Under the pieces are notes generated by a model. It was not told the origin of the DNA and searched no databases. It saw nothing but the letters and a program-made list of their open reading frames with translations. The translations under genes and the position numbers were made by a program. A DNA stretch of 64,000 nucleotides from Alphaproteobacteria bacterium (lineage in GTDB: Bacteria; Pseudomonadota; Alphaproteobacteria; Rhodobacterales; Rhodobacteraceae), in assembly GCA_030429495.1 (NCBI GenBank), contig JAUIFH010000001.1, positions 578,770-642,769 on the forward strand, given 5' to 3'. Below, one piece after another: positions 42,819 through 51,138 of the stretch (position 1 is the first letter of the stretch; every line of letters starts with the position of its first letter).

Positions 42819-43866
42819 GACATTCGCGATTGCGGGCCGGCCGATCGGGGCCGGGCATTCGCCCTATATCATCGCCGAACTGTCCGGAAACCATAACGGC
42901 GATCTGGACCGGGCGCTGGCGCTGGTCGACGCGGCAGCCTCGACCGGGGCGGACGCGGTCAAGTTGCAGACCTATACCGCTGATACGATCACGCTGGACG
43001 TGGACCGGCCGGAGTTCCGCATTCATGGCGGGCTTTGGGACGGGCGGTCGCTGCACGAGCTTTACCAAGAGGCCTCCACCCCGTGGGAATGGCACGCGGC
43101 CTTGTTCGAACGCGCGCGCGGTCATGGGCTCCATTGCTTTTCATCGCCCTTCGATCCGACGGCGGTCGATTTCCTCGAAACCCTTGACGCGCCAGCCTAC
43201 AAGATCGCGTCATTCGAGCTTGTGGATACGCCGCTGATCCGCAAGGCGGCGGCGACAGGCAAGCCGCTGATCATGTCGACGGGTGTCGCCAACTACGCCG
43301 AGATCGAGGATGCCCTGCGCGCCGCGCGCGAGGGCGGGGCGGCGGGCGTATCGCTTCTCCATTGCATCTCCGCCTATCCGGCCAAACCCGAGGAGATGCG
43401 GCTTGGCACAATCGGGACGCTGGCGGCGGCCTTCGGAGTGCCGATCGGGCTGTCCGACCATACGCTCGGTTCCGCCGTCGCGGTCGCGGCGATCGTGAAG
43501 GGTGCCTGCATCGTCGAGAAACACCTGACGCTGGCGCGCGCCGATGGCGGGCCGGATGCGGAGTTCTCTCTGGAACCCGATGAGTTCCGTCAACTCGTTG
43601 CCGATTGCCGCATGGCACATGCCGCGCTTGGCCCGGCAAAACACGACCGAAAGGGCGTGGGTGGGGCGAACGCGCAGTTCCGCCGGTCGCTCTATGTGAC
43701 CGCCGACGTGCCAGCCGGCGGGGTGCTGACCGAGGCCAATATCCGCTCTGTCCGTCCGGGCCTTGGCCTTGCGCCAAAGCATCTGCCGGATGTGCTGGGC
43801 CGGCGTACGGCCCGCGCGCTGGAACGCGGCGAGCCGCTGGACTGGAGCATGATCGCTCAGGACTGA
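42811..43866 (+). CDS. pseI: Pseudaminic acid synthase
   Basis: A 351-residue NeuB-family enzyme that condenses 2,4-diacetamido-trideoxy-altrose with phosphoenolpyruvate to pseudaminic acid. The TIM-barrel part has IIAELSGNHNGDLDRAL, FSSPFDPTAVDFLE, and GLSDHTLG; the C-terminal SAF domain (antifreeze-like, from about 290) has RRSLYVTADVPAGGVLTEANIRSVRPG. The ATG follows the overlap with the pseG/pseH gene. Its end overlaps the convergent glycosyltransferase gene by 10 nt. Confidence 0.93.
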   Translation: MAETFAIAGRPIGAGHSPYIIAELSGNHNGDLDRALALVDAAASTGADAVKLQTYTADTITLDVDRPEFRIHGGLWDGRSLHELYQEASTPWEWHAALFERARGHGLHCFSSPFDPTAVDFLETLDAPAYKIASFELVDTPLIRKAAATGKPLIMSTGVANYAEIEDALRAAREGGAAGVSLLHCISAYPAKPEEMRLGTIGTLAAAFGVPIGLSDHTLGSAVAVAAIVKGACIVEKHLTLARADGGPDAEFSLEPDEFRQLVADCRMAHAALGPAKHDRKGVGGANAQFRRSLYVTADVPAGGVLTEANIRSVRPGLGLAPKHLPDVLGRRTARALERGEPLDWSMIAQD

Positions 43867-44954
43867 CGGTTACGGCTGAGCATCCGGTTTTCGATCGCCT
43901 CTGCCGCGCGGTCGAGATTGCCGTCGAGATCGCCGAACCGCGCCCGGACTGCATCATAGACCGGGCCGGGTGAAGAGAGGCTGTCGATGAACGCCTCCAG
44001 CCCCGCCAGATCGCCGATCTGCGGAAGTTCGGCGAAGAGCGGCAGGTTCTCGGCAAAGACTGCCGCCGGCTTGCCGGAATAGAGGCAGTCGAGCACTGTC
44101 GTCGAGGTGGGCGAGACCATCGCATGGGCGAGGTCGATTGCATCGTGGATGGTCGCCTTGGCCAGCGGGCCGCCGTAGTAGTGCGAGAACATCACATTGG
44201 GATGCTTCCGTGCCAGTTCCTTGTCATGCGCCCGGTGGTTGGAGCGGACCTTGCCGCGATGCGACCGGATGATGATGCCGAGACCGGGATGCCGCGTCAG
44301 CGCCCTGTCCATCAGGTCGTAGAAGTGGCCGATATGATCCTTCGTGTAACGCCCCTGTCCCCAGCGGAATGACTGGCAAACGAGAAGCCGTTTGGGGTAG
44401 CGCGCGACCCAGTCCGATACCTCCTGCCCCCAGCGGTTCCCGGGCAGGATGTTCTGCTTGGTGAAGCCCACCACTTCGACACGCGCCGCGGTCTCAGGGG
44501 TGAAGAGGTCGCGGTTGTCGCCGAGCGGTTCCCAGAAGAGGAGCTGCTGGGAGTAGTATTCCATCGGCCCGTCGATCCGACGGGCATTGACGCCGACCTG
44601 ATAGGCGCCGTGCTGGAGAAAGATCGACTGCTGCCCGATCCGGCGCATATAGGTGCCGCGCTGCTTGCGGGTGGTCGTGTCCCAGTCCGGGTCGGCGATG
44701 GTCAGGACGGCATCCGCGTTCCTGATATCGCGCTGGTAGAGCAGTTTCATGCGGAGTTTCGAGGCGGGCTCGGGTACGAACCCCTCTTTCCGGAACACGC
44801 CGGAAAGGCGCACTTCCTTGCGCAACAGCTTGGAATAGACCAGCGCCCGGACGGTGACCCGGCCGCGCTTGTGCAGCCGGGCCAGCACGGGATAGGTGCT
44901 CTCAAAGTCCGGCATGCCGTTCAGATAGGCCAGAAGAAGCGGCTTCTCAGCCAT
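43857..44954 (-). CDS. GT-B-like glycosyltransferase candidate in the pseudaminic acid locus
   Basis: A 365-residue cytosolic protein without signal peptide or membrane helix. The second half has an alternating strand/helix pattern and a nucleotide-sugar-type site: FLQHGAYQVG, LGIIIRSHRGKVRSN, MVSPTSTTVLDCLYSGKPAAVF, like capsule-type or CDP-glycerol-type GT-B enzymes. The family was not recognised by name. It starts 8 nt inside the pseC end and is cotranscribed with pseB-pseC, so a role in attaching pseudaminic acid or extending its glycan is the best guess. Confidence 0.6.
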   Translation of the reverse strand: MAEKPLLLAYLNGMPDFESTYPVLARLHKRGRVTVRALVYSKLLRKEVRLSGVFRKEGFVPEPASKLRMKLLYQRDIRNADAVLTIADPDWDTTTRKQRGTYMRRIGQQSIFLQHGAYQVGVNARRIDGPMEYYSQQLLFWEPLGDNRDLFTPETAARVEVVGFTKQNILPGNRWGQEVSDWVARYPKRLLVCQSFRWGQGRYTKDHIGHFYDLMDRALTRHPGLGIIIRSHRGKVRSNHRAHDKELARKHPNVMFSHYYGGPLAKATIHDAIDLAHAMVSPTSTTVLDCLYSGKPAAVFAENLPLFAELPQIGDLAGLEAFIDSLSSPGPVYDAVRARFGDLDGNLDRAAEAIENRMLSRNRQS

Positions 44955-46089
44955 CGAGCGCCCCTGCCAGCGCCTCCACGACCCGGTCCTGATCGGCCTC
45001 GCTCAGCCCGGGATAGAGCGGCAGGCTGATGGCACGGCGATAGTAGTTTTCTGCCACGGGGAAGTCGCCCCAGCCGAAGCCCCGCTTTTGCCAGAACGGC
45101 TGGGTGTGGACGGGTATGTAGTGGACGTTGACGCCGATGCCCGCCTCGCGAAGATGCGCGAAGACGCGGGCGCGATCCTCGACCTGCACGGGGTAGAGGT
45201 GCAGGGCCGAATGGCTATCCGGGCTTTGACGCGGCAAGGTCAGCGCCATGTTGCCCATAAGCCGGTCGTAGCGGCGGGCAATCTCGTGCCGTTTTACGAC
45301 GAACTCTGTGAGCCGGGTCATTTGCGAGGCACCAAGCGCCGCCTGCAATTCGGTCATGCGGTAGTTGTAGCCGAGCGCGACCTGTTCGTAATACCAGCCA
45401 CCCTCGGACGTGCCTTCCAGTAGCGACGGTTCGCGCGTGACGCCGTGAGAGCGGTGCAGTTCCATCCGGCTTGCCAGAGCCGCGTCGTTTGTCGTGGCGC
45501 AGCCGCCTTCGGCGGTTGTCACGATCTTCACCGGGTGGAAGGAAAAGACGCAGATATCGGAATGGCCGCAATCGCCTACCGGGCGGTCGCGGTAGGTTGC
45601 CCCGATGGCGTGGGAAGCATCCTCGATCACGCGGAAGCCGTAGTCGCGGGCCAGCGCGCCGATCGCCGCCATGTCCGCGCTTTGCCCCGCGAAGTGGACC
45701 GGGATCACGACCTTGGGAAGCCGCCCCTCGGCCTTCGCGTGGTCGAGTTTCGCTGCGAGTGCCTTGGGGCACATGACGTAGGTTTCGGGATCGATGTCGA
45801 CGAAATCGACCCCGGCCCCGCAATAGAGGCCGACATTGGCTGAGGCGACGAAGGTGTTCGGCACTGTCCAAAGCCAGTCGCCCGGACCGAGATCAAGCGC
45901 CATGCAGGCGATGTGCAGGGCCGAGGTGGCGGAATTGACGGCGATCGCGTGGGTGGCGCCCGTCGCCTCGCGGATTGCGGCCTCGAACCGGGGTACGGCG
46001 GGCCCCTGGGTCAGGAAGTCGGAGCGCAGAACTTCCGTGACTGCCGCGATATCGGCGTCGGAAATATCCTGCCGCCCGTAGGGGATCAT
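44947..46089 (-). CDS. pseC: UDP-4-amino-4,6-dideoxy-N-acetyl-altrosamine transaminase
   Basis: A 380-residue DegT/DnrJ/EryC1/StrS aminotransferase, second enzyme of the pathway; it moves an amino group from glutamate to C4 of the keto sugar made by PseB. The PLP lysine is K188 in FSFHPVKIVTTAEGG; IPYGRQDISDADI at the start and NYRMTELQAALG are typical of PseC. The ATG at 46087-46089 overlaps the pseB stop (TGATG); a longer frame upstream lies inside pseB. Confidence 0.93.
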   Translation of the reverse strand: MIPYGRQDISDADIAAVTEVLRSDFLTQGPAVPRFEAAIREATGATHAIAVNSATSALHIACMALDLGPGDWLWTVPNTFVASANVGLYCGAGVDFVDIDPETYVMCPKALAAKLDHAKAEGRLPKVVIPVHFAGQSADMAAIGALARDYGFRVIEDASHAIGATYRDRPVGDCGHSDICVFSFHPVKIVTTAEGGCATTNDAALASRMELHRSHGVTREPSLLEGTSEGGWYYEQVALGYNYRMTELQAALGASQMTRLTEFVVKRHEIARRYDRLMGNMALTLPRQSPDSHSALHLYPVQVEDRARVFAHLREAGIGVNVHYIPVHTQPFWQKRGFGWGDFPVAENYYRRAISLPLYPGLSEADQDRVVEALAGALDG

Positions 46090-47087
46090 CAGTAGGTTCC
46101 GATCTTGCCGGCGTTCTTCGCGATCCAGTCCTGCAATGCCTCCACGCCCATCCATTCGGGATTGTTGTCAGACGCGTAGTGGAAGCCTTCGGGCACCTTG
46201 CGGCCGTTCTTGATGCGCACCGGGTCGCGCGACCAGTTGTGGATCGCCGGGATGATCTTGAAGTGATCGTCGTATTCGTAGGTGTGGTCGGAATCTTCCG
46301 GTCCGATCATCTGCTCATGCAACTTCTCGCCGGGGCGGGCGCCGACGATCTCGTGCTCTGCCTCGGGCGCCACGGCGCGGGCGATGTCGAGCAGTTTCAT
46401 CGAGGGGATCTTGCGCACATAGATCTCGCCGCCGACCATGTCCTCCATCGCGTGCCAGACGAGTTCCACGCCCTGTTCGAGCGTGATCATGAAACGCGTC
46501 ATCCGGGGGTCGGTGATCGGCAGCTTGCCCTTCTCCTTCAACGACTGGAAGAACGGGATGACCGAACCGCGCGACCCCATGACGTTGCCGTAGCGCACGA
46601 CGGAGAAGCGGCACTTGTCGGCGCCGGAATAGGAATTGCCGGAGACGAAGAGCTTGTCGGAGGCGAGTTTCGACGCGCCGTAGAGGTTGACCGGGCTAGA
46701 CGCCTTATCGGTCGAAAGCGCGACGCACCGCTTCACGCCCTTGTCGATGCAGGCGTCGATGATGTTCATCGCGCCGTTGACATTGGTCTTGATGCATTCG
46801 AACGGGTTGTATTCCGCCGTCGGCACGATCTTCGTCGCCGCCGCATGGACGACATAGTCGATCCCGTCCATCGCCCGGTACAGGCGCTCGCGGTCGCGCA
46901 CATCGCCGATGAAGAAGCGGACTTCGGGCAGGTGGCCGTAAAGCTTGGCCATCTCCCACTGCTTCATCTCGTCCCGCGAATAAATGATGATCCGCGCCGG
47001 TTTGTAACGCTTCAGCGTCATAGGCACGAACTGCGACCCGAAGGAGCCGGTGCCGCCGGTCAGGAGAATTTTCGAACCCTTCAGCAT
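46089..47087 (-). CDS. pseB: UDP-N-acetylglucosamine 4,6-dehydratase (inverting)
   Basis: A 332-residue short-chain dehydrogenase-type enzyme that starts pseudaminic acid synthesis by 4,6-dehydration and C5 inversion of UDP-GlcNAc. NAD(P) binding is by TGGTGSFG (10-17). The catalytic set T126-D127-K128, Y136 and K140 is in place, with the aspartate/lysine pair in place of the usual serine. The end segment ASDNNPEWMG is characteristic. First gene of pseB-pseC-glycosyltransferase, with a 108-bp upstream spacer. Confidence 0.95.
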   Translation of the reverse strand: MLKGSKILLTGGTGSFGSQFVPMTLKRYKPARIIIYSRDEMKQWEMAKLYGHLPEVRFFIGDVRDRERLYRAMDGIDYVVHAAATKIVPTAEYNPFECIKTNVNGAMNIIDACIDKGVKRCVALSTDKASSPVNLYGASKLASDKLFVSGNSYSGADKCRFSVVRYGNVMGSRGSVIPFFQSLKEKGKLPITDPRMTRFMITLEQGVELVWHAMEDMVGGEIYVRKIPSMKLLDIARAVAPEAEHEIVGARPGEKLHEQMIGPEDSDHTYEYDDHFKIIPAIHNWSRDPVRIKNGRKVPEGFHYASDNNPEWMGVEALQDWIAKNAGKIGTY

Positions 47088-47195
47088 GGCCTTGCTCCTT
47101 CGGAATATCGGTCGGCGCGCATGAGGTGCCCTGCGCGCCGTGTGATCCGTTTCCTAGCCCGGGCCATCAGGCTTGTCCACTGCCGCAGGACTGGC

Positions 47196-48236
47196 TCAGC
47201 GGCGGGAAAGCACCATCACTTCGGACTGGTAGCGGCCATCTTCAGAAAGCTCGCCGTGAACGAAGGAGTCGCGCGCGACCACGTCGAATTCGTCGAAACG
47301 GGATGCAATAAACTCGGACACGACCTGTTCGAACACGCCAACCTCGCCCGCTTTCGTGGCCGTCTTCTTGCCGAGTGCGCTGTTGCGGATCAACGCGTGG
47401 CCTCCGGTCAGAGGCTGAACAAGGTTGATGTAGTTTGTGACGACATCAGGTTCCATCTCCTGGAACGACATGAAGTTCGCGAAAAGATCGAAGCGGCCTG
47501 TGAGTTTCGGCAATTGCCACGGACAAAGCACGACGGCCCGATACTTTCCCTTCAGCGCCGCGAGGTCGATGGTTTCCATCGCCCGGCTGTCGGGATAGGC
47601 CAGAACCTTGTCGCGGCCGAATACCTCGCCGAGATACCATGTCGAGACCGCAGCGACAGGCGGGATGTCGACATTGACATAGATCGCCTCGTCCTCGGCC
47701 TTCAGCAGGATTTCGCCCAGCGTGCCGTAGCCGCCACCGATCTCGAGGCAGCTTTGCGGGCGCAGATCGGGGACGGCCCGTTTCAGCAGGTTCAGAGAAC
47801 GCAGGTAATTCAGCATCGACCGGCTGTAGCTGCGCCCGTCGAAGGTGAACCTTTCGCCGCCGCCGATTGCGCTTTCGCTGACCCGGTCGAGGTCGAGGCC
47901 CCCCGCGACCGCGCTTGCCCGGTAGAGACGGTAGTCGGCGCGGGCGCGGTCGGAATGGGTCAGGCGCGTGCGCCAGCGCCGCGCCTTGCGTTCCGGCAGC
48001 CGCGCGATGATCGGGTCGAGGATGTGGTCCCAGCGCGAATAGGTCTTCGAATGATAGACGGGGACGTAGAAGAAATGCGCCGATGGGTGGGTGCGGAAGC
48101 TTTCGATCCCGCGCTCCTTGAGGTCGGGAACGATGCCGGCCAGCCCGCTCTGCCAGAAATTCGTCGGCTTGTAGAGCGCGGGGGCCGCCTCCATGTCATC
48201 CAGCATCGGCTGAAGAATGTCGCTTGCGTCGCTCAT
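47196..48236 (-). CDS. Putative sugar O-methyltransferase
   Basis: A 346-residue protein whose central part carries a class I methyltransferase SAM-binding loop, SCLEIGGGYGTLGEILL (near residues 170-186), preceded by a conserved RSMLNYLRSLNLLKR helix. It looks like the putative sugar O-methyltransferase family found in surface-polysaccharide loci. The ATG at 48234-48236 follows a GGGGGG-type site. Lying between pseB and the GT29-like gene, it probably methylates a sugar of the same glycan; the acceptor is unknown. Confidence 0.72.
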   Translation of the reverse strand: MSDASDILQPMLDDMEAAPALYKPTNFWQSGLAGIVPDLKERGIESFRTHPSAHFFYVPVYHSKTYSRWDHILDPIIARLPERKARRWRTRLTHSDRARADYRLYRASAVAGGLDLDRVSESAIGGGERFTFDGRSYSRSMLNYLRSLNLLKRAVPDLRPQSCLEIGGGYGTLGEILLKAEDEAIYVNVDIPPVAAVSTWYLGEVFGRDKVLAYPDSRAMETIDLAALKGKYRAVVLCPWQLPKLTGRFDLFANFMSFQEMEPDVVTNYINLVQPLTGGHALIRNSALGKKTATKAGEVGVFEQVVSEFIASRFDEFDVVARDSFVHGELSEDGRYQSEVMVLSRR

Positions 48237-48340
48237 TGTAACCCCCCGATCGCGTCGTTCGTGTATCCCGGCGCTGTGGCGGGCTGTCAACTCCGCTCAC
48301 AGGATGTTACCCACGGGGAAGCAGGAAAGGAGCGTCGCGC

Positions 48341-48976
48341 GTGTCGGGAAACGCGACCACAAAGCTGGTATTCCACTTCGCCCGCCTTCTGCGGCGTGAG
48401 GCGCCGCTCGCGGCGCTGTCGGTGCCGCGTGCCGCGCTGATGGATGAGCTGCGCGGCAAAAGCGTCGCGCTTGTCGGCAACGCCCGGTCGCTGGCCGAAC
48501 GCGACGAAGGGGCGGAGATTGACGCCGCTGATCTGGTGATCCGGATCAACCGGGCGCCGATGCCGGCGTCGCGCACGCACGGCACAAGGACCGGCTGGCT
48601 GGCGCTGGCCACCTCGATCGACGCGGCGGACCTCGACAGGGTCGCGCCCGACCGCATTCTGTGGATGTCGCATAAGCGAAAGCGGCTGCCGTGGCGCGTG
48701 GCTGTCTCTCCAGGCTTCTACCTGCACCCGCTTGCCGACTGGGCGCGGCTGCACGAAGAGATGGGCGCGCCGCCGACCACCGGGCTGATGATGATCGACC
48801 TGCTGGCGCAAAGCGCCCTTGGCACGCTGCGCCTCCACGGGTTCGACTTCTTCGCCTCGCAGTCACTGACCGGATCGCGCCGTGCCGATCAGGTGCCGCA
48901 CGACTTCGCGGCTGAGCGCGCCTTCGTGGAAGCCCTGATGGTACGCGATCCCAGGGTAAGCCAGGCCGGAGCGTGA
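48341..48976 (+). CDS. GT29-like sialyltransferase-fold glycosyltransferase
   Basis: A 211-residue cytosolic protein with the three sialyl motifs in order. The L motif is SVALVGNARSLAERDEGAEI continuing to VIRINRAP (41-73); the S motif is PTTGLMMIDLLAQSALG continuing to LHGFDFF (145-171); the VS motif HX4E is H187-DFAA-E192. GT29 enzymes use CMP-sialic acid. Beside a CMP-pseudaminic acid pathway this protein is a good candidate for the transferase that uses CMP-Pse. It is shorter than animal enzymes, with no membrane anchor. It starts with GTG, 8 nt after GGAAAGGAG. Confidence 0.78.
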   Translation: MSGNATTKLVFHFARLLRREAPLAALSVPRAALMDELRGKSVALVGNARSLAERDEGAEIDAADLVIRINRAPMPASRTHGTRTGWLALATSIDAADLDRVAPDRILWMSHKRKRLPWRVAVSPGFYLHPLADWARLHEEMGAPPTTGLMMIDLLAQSALGTLRLHGFDFFASQSLTGSRRADQVPHDFAAERAFVEALMVRDPRVSQAGA

Positions 48977-48981
48977 CGCAG

Positions 48982-49001
48982 TTGCCGCGGCGGCAGTTTT
49001 T
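48982..49001 (+). terminator. Probable terminator after the GT29-like gene
   Basis: TGCCGC and GCGGCA lie back to back around one G and are followed by G and five T. The loop must open by a few pairs, so the stem is short. Confidence 0.55.
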
Positions 49002-49081
49002 CTGCGTCGCAGCATCGGCAGGACTTTCCCTGCCGCGGCCAATCGTATAAGGGGCGGCGTCCTTAACTTGAGGAGACCCCA

Positions 49082-50104
49082 ATGGGCTACAAGGTCGTTG
49101 TCGCCGGCGCCACGGGGAATGTGGGCCGCGAAATGCTGAACATCCTCGCCGAGCGGGAATTCCCCGTCGACGAGATCGCCGCGCTTGCCAGCCGCAAGTC
49201 GCTTGGCACCGAAGTTTCGTTCGGCGACGCGACCCTCAAGACCAAGGATCTCGACACGTTCGACTTCACCGGCTGGGACATTGCGCTTTTTGCCATCGGA
49301 TCCGATGCGACGAAAGTCTACGCGCCGAAGGCCGCCGCCGCGGGCTGTGTCGTGATCGACAACTCCTCGCTCTACCGTTACGACCCGGACGTGCCGCTTG
49401 TCGTGCCCGAGGTGAATGCCGAGGCGGTCGAGGGCTATGCGAAGAAGAACATCATAGCGAACCCGAACTGCTCGACCGCGCAGATGGTCGTGGCGCTGAA
49501 GCCGCTGCATGACCGCGCGCGGATCAAGCGCGTCGTCGTTTCGACCTATCAATCGGTCTCGGGGGCCGGCAAGGCCGGCATCGACGAGCTTTGGGACCAG
49601 ACCAAGGGCATGTATGTACCGGGTCAGGAGGTTGAGCCGAAGAAGTTCACCAAGCAGATCGCCTTCAACGTGATCCCGCATATCGACGTCTTCATGGATT
49701 CAGGTGAGACGAAGGAAGAATGGAAGATGGTCGCCGAGACCAAGAAGATCCTCGACAAGAGGATCAAGGTGACGGCCACCTGCGTTCGCGTTCCGGTCTT
49801 CGTCGGTCATTCTGAGGCGGTGAACATCGAGTTCGAGGACTTCCTGGACGAGGACGAGGCCCGCGACATCCTGCGCGAGGCGCCGGGGGTTCTGGTCGTC
49901 GACAAGCGCGAGAACGGCGGCTACATCACGCCGGTCGAATGCGTCGGCGACTATGCGACCTTCGTCAGCCGCATCCGCCAGGACGGCACGGTGGAGAACG
50001 GCCTGAATCTCTGGTGCGTTAGCGACAACCTGCGGAAGGGCGCAGCCCTGAACGCCGTCCAGATTGCCGAGACGCTTGGCAACCGCTGCCTGAAGAAGGG
50101 CTGA
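49082..50104 (+). CDS. asd: Aspartate-semialdehyde dehydrogenase
   Basis: A 340-residue enzyme that reduces aspartyl phosphate to aspartate semialdehyde with NADPH, feeding lysine/diaminopimelate, threonine and methionine. It has VAGATGNVGREML for cofactor binding, the catalytic cysteine C130 in NPNCSTAQ, and the substrate/catalytic histidine in FVGHSEAVN. The ATG follows a TTGAGGAGA site. A CGGCAGG/CCTGCCG hairpin (49016-49035) lies in the leader; I could not link it to a known riboswitch. Confidence 0.96.
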   Translation: MGYKVVVAGATGNVGREMLNILAEREFPVDEIAALASRKSLGTEVSFGDATLKTKDLDTFDFTGWDIALFAIGSDATKVYAPKAAAAGCVVIDNSSLYRYDPDVPLVVPEVNAEAVEGYAKKNIIANPNCSTAQMVVALKPLHDRARIKRVVVSTYQSVSGAGKAGIDELWDQTKGMYVPGQEVEPKKFTKQIAFNVIPHIDVFMDSGETKEEWKMVAETKKILDKRIKVTATCVRVPVFVGHSEAVNIEFEDFLDEDEARDILREAPGVLVVDKRENGGYITPVECVGDYATFVSRIRQDGTVENGLNLWCVSDNLRKGAALNAVQIAETLGNRCLKKG

Positions 50105-50143
50105 GGCAACCTATTATTAACCTGCGTGAGGGAGGTTTCGGTC

Positions 50144-50578
50144 ATGATGATGACCGAAGCCTCTTTTTATTCCGGCTGCCTCTATTGGGCGCGGTTCGCC
50201 GAACTTTGCCGCGCGAAGGGCGAGGCGCCGGAGGCGGTGCTTGCCGGACTCGTCCGGCAGGAAGTGCAGAGGCGCGGTACGAAAAGCGGCTTCGTCACCG
50301 GGGGGCCGCTCCTCCTCCGCCTTCGGCTTCTTGTCGCTGAGGCGCTGGCCGAGGCGCGGGATTGGGTGAGCCTTCAGGCCGCGCTCCGGCGGCGTGGTCT
50401 GCGACTGGTGCCGGCGGATGACGGCCTCATCCTCGCTGACCATTGCACCGCCACGCAGCTGTGCTCGCTGTCGTCGGCCGGTATCGGTCACGCGGCCCTG
50501 ACCCGTCGTTTCGGCACGGGTTTCCCCGGCTGGCGGCCCGCCACTGCGGCGCGCCCGGGATTTGCGGTTCAGCCCTGA
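50144..50578 (+). CDS. Hypothetical protein with a relaxase-tail-like C-terminal module
   Basis: A 144-residue cytosolic protein of unknown function. The N-terminal half is helical. The C-terminal part (about 85-140) reads ARDWVSLQAALRRRGLRLVP-ADDGL...RRFGTGFPG and has the same pattern as the C-terminus of the protein at 51139-51552. It also recalls tails of mobilisation relaxases, but no relaxase motif is present. The ATG at 50144, after GGGAGG, is preferred to the GTG at 50126. It ends 10 nt inside the convergent TPR gene. Confidence 0.65.
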   Translation: MMMTEASFYSGCLYWARFAELCRAKGEAPEAVLAGLVRQEVQRRGTKSGFVTGGPLLLRLRLLVAEALAEARDWVSLQAALRRRGLRLVPADDGLILADHCTATQLCSLSSAGIGHAALTRRFGTGFPGWRPATAARPGFAVQP

Positions 50579-51039
50579 CCGGCTGCGGCGATCGCAGCGG
50601 CGAGGTCATGGTACTCCTCGCATGTCCCGCAGGCCGCGCCGATCAGTTTCAGGTTCTGACGCGCGCGGTCGTAGTCACCCGTCTCCACGAACAGTTCACC
50701 TTGATATTCCAGTGCGCCTACGTGCCGGGGATCGACCTTGAGCGCGATGTCGTAGTAGCGCGCGGCTTCCGTCAGCCGATTCATCTTGCGGTTTGAATAG
50801 CCCATGAGGTTCAGGGCGTCGGCATTGCGCGGTTCTGCCTTGACGACCGTGGCGAGCAGTTTCAGGGCTTCGGGATATTGGCCAGCATCGACCGCTGCCT
50901 TGGCCTCGGCAAATCCGGCGGGCGGCGCCTTGGCGGTGCTGCTGTCGCTGCCCGCCGCAATCGCGGCGGTTGGTGCGGCCAAAGCGGCCAGGGCGAGAAT
51001 CGCGGTCAGGCGTCGTGCGTGGAGCAGGGGCTGGAACAT
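50569..51039 (-). CDS. Secreted TPR-repeat protein
   Basis: A 156-residue protein with a signal peptide (cleavage near AAIAA, about residue 29). Three TPR units follow (FAEAKAAVDAGQYPEALKLL, ADALNLMGYSNRKMNRLTEAARYYDIAL, VGALEYQGELFVETGDYDRARQNL), and a CGTC pair stands near the end. It is probably a periplasmic protein-protein adaptor. The ATG at 51037-51039 has an AAGGAGG site 8 nt upstream; the longer start was rejected. Confidence 0.85.
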   Translation of the reverse strand: MFQPLLHARRLTAILALAALAAPTAAIAAGSDSSTAKAPPAGFAEAKAAVDAGQYPEALKLLATVVKAEPRNADALNLMGYSNRKMNRLTEAARYYDIALKVDPRHVGALEYQGELFVETGDYDRARQNLKLIGAACGTCEEYHDLAAAIAAAGQG

Positions 51040-51138
51040 GGCGCGGACCTCCTTGTGCTTCGCATGCATCCTAGCACAGACCGGAAGGCACGGAAGTCAC
51101 GAAGCGAAGATCACGGCCAGGGCCCGGCGGTCAGAGTG

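Noticed and set aside
46179..48440. A 753-residue plus-strand frame opposite pseB and the methyltransferase
   Set aside because: pseB is certain on the other strand and this frame shows no motif.
49002..49081. Leader hairpin of asd as a lysine riboswitch
   Set aside because: The spacer is far too short and only one 7-bp hairpin is seen; none of the conserved lysine riboswitch elements are present.
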